DNA of 60,983 nucleotides from Bryobacteraceae bacterium CoA2 C42 (lineage in GTDB: Bacteria > Acidobacteriota > Terriglobia > Bryobacterales > Bryobacteraceae), in NCBI GenBank assembly GCA_019931245.1, contig JAINDL010000170.1, positions 1-60,983 on the forward strand. Direction: 5' to 3'. The notes under the pieces are model-generated. The model ran no database searches. It saw only the letters and a program-made list of their open reading frames with translations, and was not told where the DNA came from. Positions 27,593 through 38,450 of the stretch are shown here, piece after piece (positions within the stretch are counted from its first letter, which is position 1; every line of letters starts with the position of its first letter). The position numbers were made by a program, and so were the translations under genes.

Positions 27593-28482
27593 CGCGCCGC
27601 CAACTGCTCGCCCTCTTCGCTCCCCCCGAAGGCGCCGGCCTCGCCCGCATCCGCGTCCCCGCTCTCGTCGCCAAAGGCGAGCCGTCCTCCCTCGAAGCCA
27701 CCGTTGACGGCAAGCCCGCCCGCGTCGAACTGCTCAAAGGGCCCCAGGATGACCTGCTCATCCTCCTCGTCCTCGACTTCAGCGGCGACATCTCCTACAT
27801 CGAGTTCGCCCGCACGGGCTTCGCCGAGGCCTTCAAAGAGCTGCCGCCCCACGCCTGGGTCACCGTGCTGCGCGCCCAGGACGGCCTCCGCGTGCTCGAA
27901 GATCCCACCGGCGCCGCCGAATCGCTCACCGCCGCCGTCAACGCCTACACCGGGGGAGGGAAGGCCGGCCTGCTCGACACCGTCGACGAGGCCGCCCAAC
28001 TCGGCGACCGGCTGCTCGTCAAAACCACCGCCCGCGTCGCCGTGCTCTACTGCACCGACAGCAGCATTTACAACTACCGCGAAGACTTCACCAACCCGGT
28101 CATCAATTCGAGCGATTCGCGCGACCTCAGCCGCCGTTTCCCCGACCAGCTGGTCCGCGAAAAGATCCAGAAACTCACCGGCGCCCTCCTGGCCCGCGAA
28201 ACCCCCGTCTGGATCGTGCACATTCACTATCGCGTCGACTCGATCAACGAAGCCTACCAGCGCGGTCTGCAGCAGCTGGCCGAAGCCACCGGCGGGGAAG
28301 CCGCCATCTGCCGCGGATTGACCGAGATCCCCGCCGCCATCGGCCGCGCCTTCCGCCGCATCCGCGAGCATTGGAGCGTATTTTTGCAACTGCCGCCGGG
28401 CAAGTCGCGAAACCTTTCCGTGGCGTTGAACGCCCCGGATTGTGAGATCAGTTTCCGGCAAAGGTTTTCGGTGAAACGATGA
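27589..28482 (+). CDS. VWA-domain-like protein (acidobacterial VWFA-related type)
   Basis: A 297-residue protein starting with TTG at 27589, coupled to the preceding stop (TTGA). After a short beta-rich N-terminal part (ARIRVPALVAKGEPSSLEAT) a von Willebrand A-like fold begins with LLILLVLDFSGDISYIEFAR, where the DxSxD/S MIDAS is partly kept, and continues with WVTVLRAQDGLRV, GLLDTVDEAA, VAVLYCTDSS and VWIVHIHYRVDS. The C-terminal segment FRRIREHWSVFLQLPPGKSR also fits VWFA-related proteins of Solibacter relatives. No clear signal peptide. Function unknown; envelope binding or scaffold is inferred from neighbours. Confidence 0.75.
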   Translation: MTRRQLLALFAPPEGAGLARIRVPALVAKGEPSSLEATVDGKPARVELLKGPQDDLLILLVLDFSGDISYIEFARTGFAEAFKELPPHAWVTVLRAQDGLRVLEDPTGAAESLTAAVNAYTGGGKAGLLDTVDEAAQLGDRLLVKTTARVAVLYCTDSSIYNYREDFTNPVINSSDSRDLSRRFPDQLVREKIQKLTGALLARETPVWIVHIHYRVDSINEAYQRGLQQLAEATGGEAAICRGLTEIPAAIGRAFRRIREHWSVFLQLPPGKSRNLSVALNAPDCEISFRQRFSVKR

Positions 28483-29288
28483 AGATGGGAAAGAAAACCC
28501 TGGTTGTCCTGACCTTGGCGGCGCTCGCGGCCGCCGGCTGGTATCAAGTGGCGGAGGACCGGCGCGCCCGCGCCGCCGCCGAAGCGCGCGCCGCCGAACT
28601 CACCGCCCAGCTCGACGCCCTCCGCAACGCCCGGCCCGCCCCCGCTCTGGATGTGCCGCCCGCCGAGACCGGCGCGGTCTCCGCCCCCGCCTTCGCCAAA
28701 CCCGCCCCGGCCGCCCTGCCCACCGAGTACATCCGGATCATCGCCGAAACCCAGGCCGCTCTCGAAACGGCCCGCAAAGAGCTCTCCGCGGCCCGCAACG
28801 ATCTGGCGGCTCTCGAGGCCCGCGCCGCCGAAGAGCTCGAACGCCGCCAGAAGCTCACCGCCGAACTGGCTGATACCGCCGAAGCCCTCGCCGCCGCCAA
28901 ACGCGTCCTCACCGCCACGGAAACCGAGCTCCGGGCCAAAAACGAACGGCTCGTCCGCCTCGAAACCAGCGAGAAGCTCGTCCGCGAGGCTGCCGGCAAG
29001 GCCGAGGTGGAGGCCGCCAAGAGCCTCCGCTCCGCCGTTGCGCTCGAAGATCTCAACCGCCGCCGCGAGGTGCTGCTCAACAATATGGTGCGCCGCTACC
29101 GCGAGGTGACCGACCAGTACCGCACGCTCTCGCTCCGCGTCCAATCCCGCGCCGATCAGCTCGGGCTAGACCCCGGCGCCGGCGAGATCTCCCGCATTCA
29201 AACCTCCGTGCAGCAGGCCGAAGAGGAGTTCCGCCAGTTGAACAGCCTCAACGCCCAGGCTGCCAAGCTCCTGCGCCCCAACCGCTAA
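28479..29288 (+). CDS. Single-TM coiled-coil protein, function unknown
   Basis: A 269-residue protein with a short cytoplasmic N-tail, one TM or uncleaved signal (KTLVVLTLAALAAAGWYQVA, residues 5-24) and an Ala/Glu/Leu/Arg-rich coiled coil over most of residues 25-260, interrupted by an Ala/Pro segment (about 50-80). No catalytic motif. Its ATG overlaps the VWA gene stop by 4 bases, so it belongs to the Oar-VWA unit. It may be a periplasmic spacer or scaffold. The 3' end overlaps the next, convergent gene by 4 bases. Confidence 0.75.
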   Translation: MKMGKKTLVVLTLAALAAAGWYQVAEDRRARAAAEARAAELTAQLDALRNARPAPALDVPPAETGAVSAPAFAKPAPAALPTEYIRIIAETQAALETARKELSAARNDLAALEARAAEELERRQKLTAELADTAEALAAAKRVLTATETELRAKNERLVRLETSEKLVREAAGKAEVEAAKSLRSAVALEDLNRRREVLLNNMVRRYREVTDQYRTLSLRVQSRADQLGLDPGAGEISRIQTSVQQAEEEFRQLNSLNAQAAKLLRPNR

Positions 29289-29563
29289 GCCTTCGCCTGC
29301 TTCTCGCACTCCTTCGAGCAGTAGAAGACGTCCGCCTCCCGCGTGCTGTGGCGCAGCATGCTCGTCTCCGGGGCAAACGTGCCGCAGGCGCCGCACCTGC
29401 GCAGACGCGTGCCGGACTCGGGGGGCGCACTCCGGCCCGCCGCCGTCGCCGGCGCCTCCGGCTGCAGCGCCTCCTTGGCCCCTTTGACAAGCAATCCCAT
29501 CACGGCCCGGAGAAAGGTGACCGCGAGGATCGAAACCAGAATGCCAAGGAGAGCTTTGATCAT
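29285..29563 (-). CDS. Small membrane protein with zinc-ribbon tail (PP0621-like)
   Basis: A 92-residue protein with an N-terminal hydrophobic segment (IKALLGILVSILAVTFLRAV) and a C-terminal four-cysteine zinc-binding pattern, CGACG near residue 58 and FYCSKEC near 82. The arrangement resembles the PP0621 family, whose function is unknown. Composition is protein-like and it has its own ATG directly after the hairpin at 29575-29601. The stop overlaps the coiled-coil gene by 4 bases. Confidence 0.75.
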   Translation of the reverse strand: MIKALLGILVSILAVTFLRAVMGLLVKGAKEALQPEAPATAAGRSAPPESGTRLRRCGACGTFAPETSMLRHSTREADVFYCSKECEKQAKA

Positions 29564-29574
29564 AAAACGGCGAA

Positions 29575-29601
29575 AGGCGTCCCGCTGCTGCTAGGACGCC
29601 T
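29575..29601 (-). terminator. Hairpin downstream of the TPR/carboxypeptidase-like gene
   Basis: An 8-bp perfect stem (AGGCGTCC at 29575-29582, complement at 29594-29601) with an 11-base loop. On the minus strand it follows the stop of the gene at 29635 by about 33 bases and is followed by TTTCGCCGTTTT, an imperfect T-rich tail. It probably reduces read-through into the small zinc-ribbon gene. Confidence 0.55.
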
Positions 29602-29634
29602 CTCCATCGTATCGGGTTTCGCGCTCGGCGCGGA

Positions 29635-30792
29635 TTACTTCTTTTTCTGCGTGCCCTTCTTGGGGGCCGGCGCGTTCGGGTTCGTGAAGGTGGTCTCCAC
29701 CTTGGCGCCCATCGATTCAATCATGCTCTTGGCGCTGGCCGCGAACGGACCATCCGGCTTCAGCTGCAGATACTTCTGGAAAGCATCTTCGGTGCCCGGC
29801 ACCGGGGTGATCTTCCCGTCGGCCGCCACCTGCGCCTTGCCCACCAGATAGATTCCGTACTGGTAGTGGGCATCGGCGTAGTTGGCGTCCATTTCAATCG
29901 CCTTCTTGAAGGCGCTGCCGGCGCCCTCCAACTGGCCGACGTTGGTCAGAATCGCCCCGAGGTTGTAGTAGTAGCGCCCGCCGTTGGCCGGGTCGAGCGC
30001 CGCGGCCTTGTCAAGCTCGGCGCGCGCTTCGTCGTACTTCTTCACTTTGGCCAGCGCGAGGGCGTAGTTGTTGTGCATGCCGGCGTCGTCGCTCTTGAGT
30101 TCGAGCGCCTTCGAGTAGGCTTCAAGACCCTTGGCGCTCGCCGCCTCGGCCTCGGCGCCGGTCTTGGTGCCCGCCAGGCCCATGTAGGCTTCGGCCATGT
30201 TGGCGAAGATTACCTGCTGCTTCGGGTCCAGCGCGACGGCCTTCTCAAAGCCCTCGACCGAGGCCTGGAAGTTCTTCGTCTTCAGGTTCTCCATGCCCGT
30301 GTTGAAGGCGTCGTTCAACTCTTTGTTCTTGGCCATGGCCGCGGCGCGCTCTTTGACCTGCTTTTCCATCGCCTCGCGCTGCTCCTTGGTCATCTCGCGC
30401 GACATCTCTTCGGTCACCTGCCCGGTGGAGATCGCCTTTTCCATCGCCTCCTTCCGCGCCACGTTCTTCGACAGGTCGAAATTCACCGGCAGCGGATCGC
30501 CGAGGCGGGTCCGCACGCCCTTGACGGTGTCCTGCACCTTGCCGTCGACTTCGCACTCAATGTCATAGGTACCCAGCGGCAGACCGGCGTGGAACCACTG
30601 GCCCTTCTTGTTGGTCTTGACCTTGTAGTTGCCTTTGATGTCGGTGCGGGTCAGCTTGATCAGGGCGTCTTTGAGCGGCTTGCCGTCTTCGCCTTTGACT
30701 TCGCCTTCAAGCGAAGCCGTCTGCGCCAGGGCGCCAAACGTGAACAGGAGCGATACCGCGGTGACGGATAACAAACGGAAAATGGTTTTCAT
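29635..30792 (-). CDS. TPR protein with N-terminal carboxypeptidase regulatory-like domain
   Basis: A 385-residue exported protein. The ATG at 30792 follows GGAGG at the right distance and opens a signal peptide (KTIFRLLSVTAVSLLFTFGA). Residues about 25-105 form a beta-sandwich CarboxypepD_reg-type domain (ASLEGEVKGEDGKPLKDALI, GQWFHAGLPLGTYDIE). A charged helical linker follows (about 115-160), then at least four TPR units (NFQASVEGFEKAVALDPKQQ, YDEARAELDKAAALDP, LEGAGSAFKKAIEMDANYAD). The C-terminus is lysine-rich (PKKGTQKKK). Likely a periplasmic assembly factor; its client is unknown. Confidence 0.85.
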   Translation of the reverse strand: MKTIFRLLSVTAVSLLFTFGALAQTASLEGEVKGEDGKPLKDALIKLTRTDIKGNYKVKTNKKGQWFHAGLPLGTYDIECEVDGKVQDTVKGVRTRLGDPLPVNFDLSKNVARKEAMEKAISTGQVTEEMSREMTKEQREAMEKQVKERAAAMAKNKELNDAFNTGMENLKTKNFQASVEGFEKAVALDPKQQVIFANMAEAYMGLAGTKTGAEAEAASAKGLEAYSKALELKSDDAGMHNNYALALAKVKKYDEARAELDKAAALDPANGGRYYYNLGAILTNVGQLEGAGSAFKKAIEMDANYADAHYQYGIYLVGKAQVAADGKITPVPGTEDAFQKYLQLKPDGPFAASAKSMIESMGAKVETTFTNPNAPAPKKGTQKKK

Positions 30793-30924
30793 GAAGGGAT
30801 ACCTCCGGCGTGGGGAGCTGATTTTTGTCAATCCTGAGGATACTACATCAGCGCTGTTCGTTGGATGCTTCGCCCATCCCGTGCGTTCCCTGCAACCCGC
30901 GTTATCCTAAAGGCATCCCAAGTG

Positions 30925-31778
30925 ATGATGAAGGTAATCCTGGTTGCGGCATCGCTGCTGCCGGCTCTCTGCGCCGGACCGGTTGAGGTCGCCAAGGCGA
31001 ACGAGCAATACCAGCGGACCCACTACCGGGAAGCAGCGACCATCCTGCAGCCCGTGCTCGGTTCCGACCCGGCCGCCTATGCGCTGGCCGGCAAATGCGA
31101 GTTCATGCTGGGCGACTTCAAACGAGCCGCCGATCACTTTGAAAAAGCCGTCCAGCTGAATGGATTCAACGCGGAGCACTACCACTGGCTCGGACGCGCC
31201 TACGGCCGACGCGCCGAATCCGGTAACCCGCTCATCGCCCCTCATTACGCCTCCAAGGCCCGGCAAATGTTTGAGCGCGCCGTTGAAATGAACCCCAAAA
31301 ACGCCGAGGCCGTCAACGACCTGTTCAACTACTACCTCGAAGCCCCCGGCTTCCTCGGCGGCGGACTCAACAAGGCCCAGGCCCTGCTCGACAAGATTAA
31401 GGCCAACGACGAGGCTGAGTACTACTACGCCACGGCCCAGCTTGCCCAAAAGCGTCAGGAGTTTCACTCCGCCGAACAGCACCTCAAGCGGGCCGCCGAA
31501 CTCGCCCCCCGCCAGATCGGCCGCCTGCTCGACGTCGCCAAGTTCCTCGCCCGCCACGGCCGCTTCATTGAAGGCGAATCCTTCATCATCAAGGCCGAAA
31601 AGCTCGATCCCAAAAACCCCAAGCTCCTTTTTGACAAGGCGCAGACCTACATCATCGCCAGGAAAAATCTGCCGGCCGCCGCCAAGCTCCTCGAACAGTA
31701 CCTGCAATCGGAGCTGAACCCGGAGATGCCCTCGCGCGCCGAGGCCGAAAAGCTTCTCCGCCAGGCCCGGGGCGGCGC

Positions 31779-31782
<4 letters not shown>
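30925..31782 (+). CDS. Secreted TPR-repeat protein
   Basis: A 285-residue protein; start ATG at 30925 (or 30928) opens a signal peptide (MKVILVAASLLPALCAG). The rest consists of TPR-like helix pairs (REAATILQPVLGSDPAAYAL, FKRAADHFEKAVQLNGFNAE, ARQMFERAVEMNPKNAEAVN, AEQHLKRAAELAPRQIGRL). It is coupled to the following permease gene: its TGA overlaps the permease TTG start. The divergent partner is the other TPR gene at 29635-30792, with 132 bases between the starts. Binding partner unknown. Confidence 0.8.
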
Positions 31783-34112
<2,330 letters not shown>

Positions 34113-34113
<1 letters not shown>

Positions 34114-34430
34114 TGCCACTTGGACTCTTGTTGCAACTCCCCACGGCGAACAGCCTGATCGGCTTTCTCCCCATGATCGCGATTTTCGCGATCTTCTACT
34201 TCCTGCTCTTCCTGCCCATGCAGCGGCAGAAAAAGCAGACCGCCAATATGCTGGCCAACCTCAAAACCGGCGACGAAGTCGTCTCCACCGGAGGAATCAT
34301 CGGCACCATTGTTGCGGTGAACGCAACCGATGATACGCTAGTGATTCGCGTGAAACCAGATAATATCAAGCTCCAGGTCGCCCGCACCGCCATCGCCTCC
34401 CTCGTGACCAAGGCCGAAAAGGCTTCCTAG
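34113..34430 (+). CDS. yajC: Preprotein translocase accessory subunit YajC
   Basis: A 105-residue protein starting with GTG whose first base is the last base of the tgt stop. One TM (FLPMIAIFAIFYFLLFLPMQ) is followed by the conserved RQKKQTANMLANLKTGDEVV STGGIIGTI region. YajC associates with SecDF to support export through SecYEG. It is followed 12 bases later by secD. Confidence 0.96.
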
Positions 34431-34442
34431 GAACCACTCTTC

Positions 34443-36062
34443 ATGGACAAGAACCTCAAATCCAAAGTCATCGTGATTGTCGCCACGATCCTCATCTGCA
34501 TCTACGGGATCATCGGCCTGCCCAAGTCGAAGGCGGAACTCGAACGCAACATCGCCGAAAGCATCAAGCTCGGACTCGACCTCCGCGGCGGCAGCCAGCT
34601 CGTGCTGCAGGTTCAGGTGCAGGACGCCTTCAAGGCCGATGCCGACCAGAATATCGAACGGCTCAAAGACGAAATGCAGAAGGCGGCCATCGCCTACACC
34701 TCGATCGACCGCAACGAACCGGCCACCATCGAAGAGGCCGACACCATCCAGATCAACATCAAGGGCGTGCCGGTGGACAAAACCGCTGCTCTGCGCGAAA
34801 TCTTTACTCAGAAGTTCTCCACGTGGCAGATGGCCAGCGTCGGCTCGGACGCCTACCGGCTGACCATGAACAATACCGAGTCGCTCGCCATGCGCCGCGA
34901 CACCGTCACCCGCTCCATGCGCACGATTGAACAGCGCATCAACGGTCTCGGCCTCGCCGAAGCCACCGTTCAGCAGCGCGGCAACGGCGAAACCAACCCC
35001 GAAATCCTCGTCCAGATGCCCGGCGTCGACGATCCGGCCCGCGTCAAGTCCATCCTCCAGGCCGCCGCTATGCTCGAAATCGTCGAGGTCAAGGACGGGC
35101 CGTTCCCCAGTGAAGAGGCTCTCCGCGCCAAAAATGGCGGTATCCTCCCGCTCGGCACCCGCCCCATCCGCCAGGCGACCCGGCCCGGCGACCAGGGCGA
35201 AAGCTGGTATCTGGTAAACCGCACCGCCGTCGTTACTGGTCGCGACCTTCGTAACGCCCGCTCCTCGCAGGACCAGTTCGGCAAATGGGAGACATCCTTT
35301 GTCCTCTCCCCCGACGCCGGCCGCCGCTTCGGCCGTTACACCGAGTCGAACGTCGGCAACAAACTCGCCGTCCTGCTCGACGGCCGCGCCCGCAGCGTAG
35401 CGGTGATCAACAGCAAGATTGAAGACTCGGGCGTCATCACCGGCGCCGGCTCCCAGCAGGAAGCCGCCGACCTGGCCCTGGTGCTCACCTCCGGCTCGCT
35501 CCCTGCCGGCGTCGTCTATCTCGAAGAGCGCACGGTCGGCCCGTCGCTCGGCGCCGACTCCATCCGCGATGGCCTGCTCGCCGGTGCGGTGGGCGTGGGG
35601 GCGGTGGTGCTCGTCATGCTCGTCTACTACAAGCGCGCCGGCATCAACGCCGTCCTCGCGCTCGTGCTGAACGCCATCATCCTCATTGCTGTCCTCGCCT
35701 ACCTCGGTGCCGTGCTCACCCTTCCTGGCATCGCCGGCATCATCCTGACCATTGGTATGGCAGTCGACTCCAACGTGCTCATCTTCGAGCGCATTCGCGA
35801 GGAGCTGCGGCACGGAAAAGCCGTGCTGGCGGCCATTGACGCCGGCTTCGGCAAGGCGTGGCTGACGATCGTGGACACCCACGTCACCACCGTCGTCTCC
35901 TGCGCCTTCCTCTTTATCTTCGGTACGACGGCCGTCAAAGGCTTCGCCATCACGCTCGTCATCGGTCTCCTCGCCAACGTCTTCACTGCGGTCTTCGTCT
36001 CGCGGACCATCTTTGATTGGGAGTTGAACGGTAAACCGCAGTCGACGACGCTCAGCATTTAA
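34443..36062 (+). CDS. secD: Protein translocase subunit SecD
   Basis: A 539-residue RND-type membrane protein that uses the proton gradient to complete protein export. TM1 is near the N-terminus (VIVIVATILICIYGIIG), followed by GLDLRGGSQLVLQV, a large periplasmic region (about 35-360) with the P1 fold and the NGLGLAEATVQQRG segment, and five C-terminal TMs with AGIILTIGMAVDSNVLIFER IREEL, the D/R motif needed for proton transfer. The stop is followed by a 139-base gap before secF. Confidence 0.97.
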   Translation: MDKNLKSKVIVIVATILICIYGIIGLPKSKAELERNIAESIKLGLDLRGGSQLVLQVQVQDAFKADADQNIERLKDEMQKAAIAYTSIDRNEPATIEEADTIQINIKGVPVDKTAALREIFTQKFSTWQMASVGSDAYRLTMNNTESLAMRRDTVTRSMRTIEQRINGLGLAEATVQQRGNGETNPEILVQMPGVDDPARVKSILQAAAMLEIVEVKDGPFPSEEALRAKNGGILPLGTRPIRQATRPGDQGESWYLVNRTAVVTGRDLRNARSSQDQFGKWETSFVLSPDAGRRFGRYTESNVGNKLAVLLDGRARSVAVINSKIEDSGVITGAGSQQEAADLALVLTSGSLPAGVVYLEERTVGPSLGADSIRDGLLAGAVGVGAVVLVMLVYYKRAGINAVLALVLNAIILIAVLAYLGAVLTLPGIAGIILTIGMAVDSNVLIFERIREELRHGKAVLAAIDAGFGKAWLTIVDTHVTTVVSCAFLFIFGTTAVKGFAITLVIGLLANVFTAVFVSRTIFDWELNGKPQSTTLSI

Positions 36063-36201
36063 GCGCCCTCCCGCGGCTCCGCCGCACGGCGGAATCGCAT
36101 TTGAGAAACATAAGCAATTGTGGTACTTTTCTGAGATCATAACGGGAACAAAAGGGGAGCAAGTGGCGTCGAAACCCACTGGCCGCCAGTAGCAACACTG
36201 C

Positions 36202-37407
36202 ATGGAGATTTTCAAAAAAACTAATTTCGACTTCCTGGGCAAGAAAATGCCCTTCATCGTCGCCTCGCTTGTTTTGACGGCGGTCGGTGTCGGAAGCCTC
36301 ATCGTGAAAGGCGGCCCGAAGTACGGCATCGACTTCAAGGGCGGTACGGTCACCACGATTCGCTTTCAGCAGACGCCGAATGAGGACCAGATCCGCAAAG
36401 CCCTGGGCGCCCGGATTCCGGGCGAAATCGTCGTGCAACAGGTGACCGGGCAGAACGAGGTGATCATCTCTACCGACCTGCGGGACGAGCGGGAACTCAA
36501 CGAGGCTCGCTCTGCCGTATTCGATACCCTCAAGGCCACCTTTGGCGGTAAGGATGGCGACAAACTCGACATCAACACTGCCACCCAGGCCCAACTCGCG
36601 GACAAACTCCGCGGTCCCCTCGCCAGCTCGAGCGCCGCTCTCACCGAGCCACAACTCCAGGAAGTGGTGAAAAACATCCTCGCTTACCGGGATGCCGCAC
36701 CCCGCTCGGGACTGCTCGGGAACCTGGACTCCCTCAGCGGTGTCTCTGGAGTTACCGCCGAGATGGTCACCGTCATCAAACAACAGACCTATCCCGGTTC
36801 CTACACCGTGCGCGGTTTCGATCTCGTCGGACCCCGCGTAGGCAAGGAGTTGCAGACCCAGGCCATCAACGCCACGCTGCTCGCCCTGATTGGCATGCTG
36901 ATCTACATCGGCTTCCGCTTTGAGTTTGTCTACGGTCTGGCCGCCGTGATTGCTGTGTTTCACGATGTGATCATTACGGTAGGCCTGTTTTCGCTCCTCG
37001 ACAAAGAGATCTCTCTCACGGTCATCGCCGCCCTCCTCACTCTCGTGGGCTTCTCGATGAACGACACGATCGTTATCTTCGACCGTATCCGTGAGAACCT
37101 GCCCCAAATGCGGCGGGAAACTTTTGACAGTGTTGTCAATCTCAGCATCAACCAGACGCTGAGCCGTACCATCCTCACGTCAGGACTTACCTTCCTGACT
37201 GCTCTTGCTCTCTGGCTGTTCGGTGGTCAGGTGTTAAACGGTTTTGCGTTTGCCCTGGTGGCCGGAATTATCTTCGGCACCTACTCCTCCATCTTCATCG
37301 CCTCTCCCATCCTCATCTTCCTCCGGGAATGGATGGAGAAACGGCGCAAGGGTAACACCCCCGCTGCCGCCGTCGCGAGTCCGGTGAAGGCGAAGAATTC
37401 GAAGTAA
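36202..37407 (+). CDS. secF: Protein translocase subunit SecF with an unusual helix-hairpin-helix-like insertion
   Basis: A 401-residue partner of SecD. TM1 (FIVASLVLTAVGVGSLIV), KYGIDFKGGTVTTIRF, FDLVGPRVGKELQTQAI and the six-TM core with LLTLVGFSMNDTIVIFDRIR are standard. The periplasmic domain is longer than usual: residues about 121-195 (DNA about 36562-36787) hold LDINTATQAQLADKL, LQEVVKNILAYRDAAP and LDSLSGVSGVTAEMVTVIKQ, which follow the ComEA-type helix-hairpin-helix pattern (INTA..L, YR, L..V.G). See findings. No strong ribosome site is seen before the ATG. Confidence 0.95.
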   Translation: MEIFKKTNFDFLGKKMPFIVASLVLTAVGVGSLIVKGGPKYGIDFKGGTVTTIRFQQTPNEDQIRKALGARIPGEIVVQQVTGQNEVIISTDLRDERELNEARSAVFDTLKATFGGKDGDKLDINTATQAQLADKLRGPLASSSAALTEPQLQEVVKNILAYRDAAPRSGLLGNLDSLSGVSGVTAEMVTVIKQQTYPGSYTVRGFDLVGPRVGKELQTQAINATLLALIGMLIYIGFRFEFVYGLAAVIAVFHDVIITVGLFSLLDKEISLTVIAALLTLVGFSMNDTIVIFDRIRENLPQMRRETFDSVVNLSINQTLSRTILTSGLTFLTALALWLFGGQVLNGFAFALVAGIIFGTYSSIFIASPILIFLREWMEKRRKGNTPAAAVASPVKAKNSK

Positions 37408-37413
37408 GTCTCC

Positions 37414-37441
37414 AGCAGTAACTGTTGTTTCTAGCAGTAAC
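37414..37441 (+). repeat. Direct repeats AGCAGTAAC in the secF-tonB gap
   Basis: AGCAGTAAC occurs at 37414-37422 and 37433-37441, 19 bases apart, and a third time at 38332-38340 in the next gap (tonB-exbB). Three copies of a 9-mer only in non-coding gaps of the same gene row may be remnants of duplication or a binding site. Confidence 0.45.
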
Positions 37442-37454
37442 GTAGCACCCCGGC

Positions 37455-37480
37455 CCGGTCCTCTTTGCTCGGAGGCCCGG
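37455..37480 (+). promoter_or_regulatory. Intergenic hairpin between secF and tonB
   Basis: A 9-pair stem with one mismatch: CCGGTCCTC at 37455-37463 against GAGGCCCGG at 37472-37480, with an 8-base loop and no T-run. It lies about 70 bases upstream of the tonB start, so it may mark a leader or processing site instead of a terminator. Confidence 0.45.
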
Positions 37481-37548
37481 ACGGAAAGAAGTCCTCCCAC
37501 CTCAACGCGCTCCGCTACTCTGGCAGCGGGGCCGAAAGGATAACGAAG

Positions 37549-38301
37549 ATGTTTGATCAAACATTCGTCGATGGCGCCGGGAAAACTAATAAGCCCTGGA
37601 CCGTATTTGTCTCTTTCCTCATCCAGGCCACGCTAGTCGCCGTCTTGGTGATTCTGCCGATGTGGTTTTTTGAGGGGTTGCAGCCAACCCAACTGGCCAG
37701 CATGCTGGTTGCCCCGCCGCCGCCTCCTCCTCCGCCTCCTCCGCCGGCGGCCCCCGTCAAGGTCGTTAAGGTCATTCCGCGTCAGTTTGACGCCAACCGG
37801 CTGATGGCGCCCAAGCAGATCCCGAAAGAGATCGCCATGATCAAGGAAGAGGAGTTGCCGCCTCCCATGGGTGGCGCCGTCGTTGGCGGCGTGCCCGGCG
37901 GTGTTCCCGGTGGCGTCCCTGGTGGTGTGATCGGTGGCATCATCGGCGGCGTTCCCTCCGCCGCGCCGCCCCCACCGCCCGTCAAGGAAGTTCCCAAACC
38001 GAAACCGACCGGTCCGATTCGCGTGGGCGGCAACGTCCAGGCTGCCAATCTGATCCGCCAGGTCCGGCCGAACTATCCTCCCTTGGCAAAGCAGGCTCGT
38101 ATTCAAGGTGTCGTTCGCTTTAACGCGATCATCTCGCGCGACGGTACTATTCAGAATCTGCAGATGGTGAGCGGTCACCCCCTGCTGGTTCCGGCCGCAA
38201 CCGACGCCGTGCGGCAGTGGGTCTACAAGCCCACTCTGCTCAACGGCGAGGCTGTGGAAGTGCAGACGCAGATCGACGTGAACTTCACGTTGAGTAACTA
38301 A
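37549..38301 (+). CDS. tonB: TonB family energy transducer
   Basis: A 250-residue periplasm-spanning protein. The ATG at 37549 (MFDQTFVDGAGK) precedes one TM (VFVSFLIQATLVAVLVILPM). A run of 11 prolines at about 65-75 opens the extended linker, followed by a Gly/Val/Pro repeat zone (GGVPGGVPGGVPGGVIGGII, about 118-140) and a second proline stretch. The C-terminal TonB domain (about 170-250) shows VRPNYPPLAKQARIQGVVRF, SGHPLLVPAATDAVRQWVYK and the final beta strand VEVQTQIDVNFTL. It couples ExbB/ExbD proton flow to outer-membrane receptors. Confidence 0.93.
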   Translation: MFDQTFVDGAGKTNKPWTVFVSFLIQATLVAVLVILPMWFFEGLQPTQLASMLVAPPPPPPPPPPPAAPVKVVKVIPRQFDANRLMAPKQIPKEIAMIKEEELPPPMGGAVVGGVPGGVPGGVPGGVIGGIIGGVPSAAPPPPPVKEVPKPKPTGPIRVGGNVQAANLIRQVRPNYPPLAKQARIQGVVRFNAIISRDGTIQNLQMVSGHPLLVPAATDAVRQWVYKPTLLNGEAVEVQTQIDVNFTLSN

Positions 38302-38377
38302 CCGTTCCCGTAAGAAGCGGACGTCCGTTCAAGCAGTAACCGGGCCGTTGGCATCCAAGAGGAAAACCCATGGCCCC

Positions 38378-38415
38378 CCCACTTCGGTGGGACCAACCCA
38401 GCCGGGATTCCGGCT
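38378..38415 (+). promoter_or_regulatory. Two tandem hairpins between tonB and exbB
   Basis: The first is CCCAC-TTCG-GTGGG (38378-38391), a stem capped by a stable UUCG tetraloop. The second is AGCCGG-GATT-CCGGCT (38400-38415). Neither is followed by T residues. They lie 35-70 bases before the exbB start and could stabilise or punctuate the polycistronic mRNA. Confidence 0.55.
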
Positions 38416-38450
38416 ACCAATTCCAAAAATTCAACTCGCAGGAGATTCGT

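Noticed and set aside
36063-36201. Possible terminator in the secD-secF gap
   Set aside because: Only two short competing 5-bp GC stems (around 36070-36092) and no T-run; secD and secF are almost always co-expressed.
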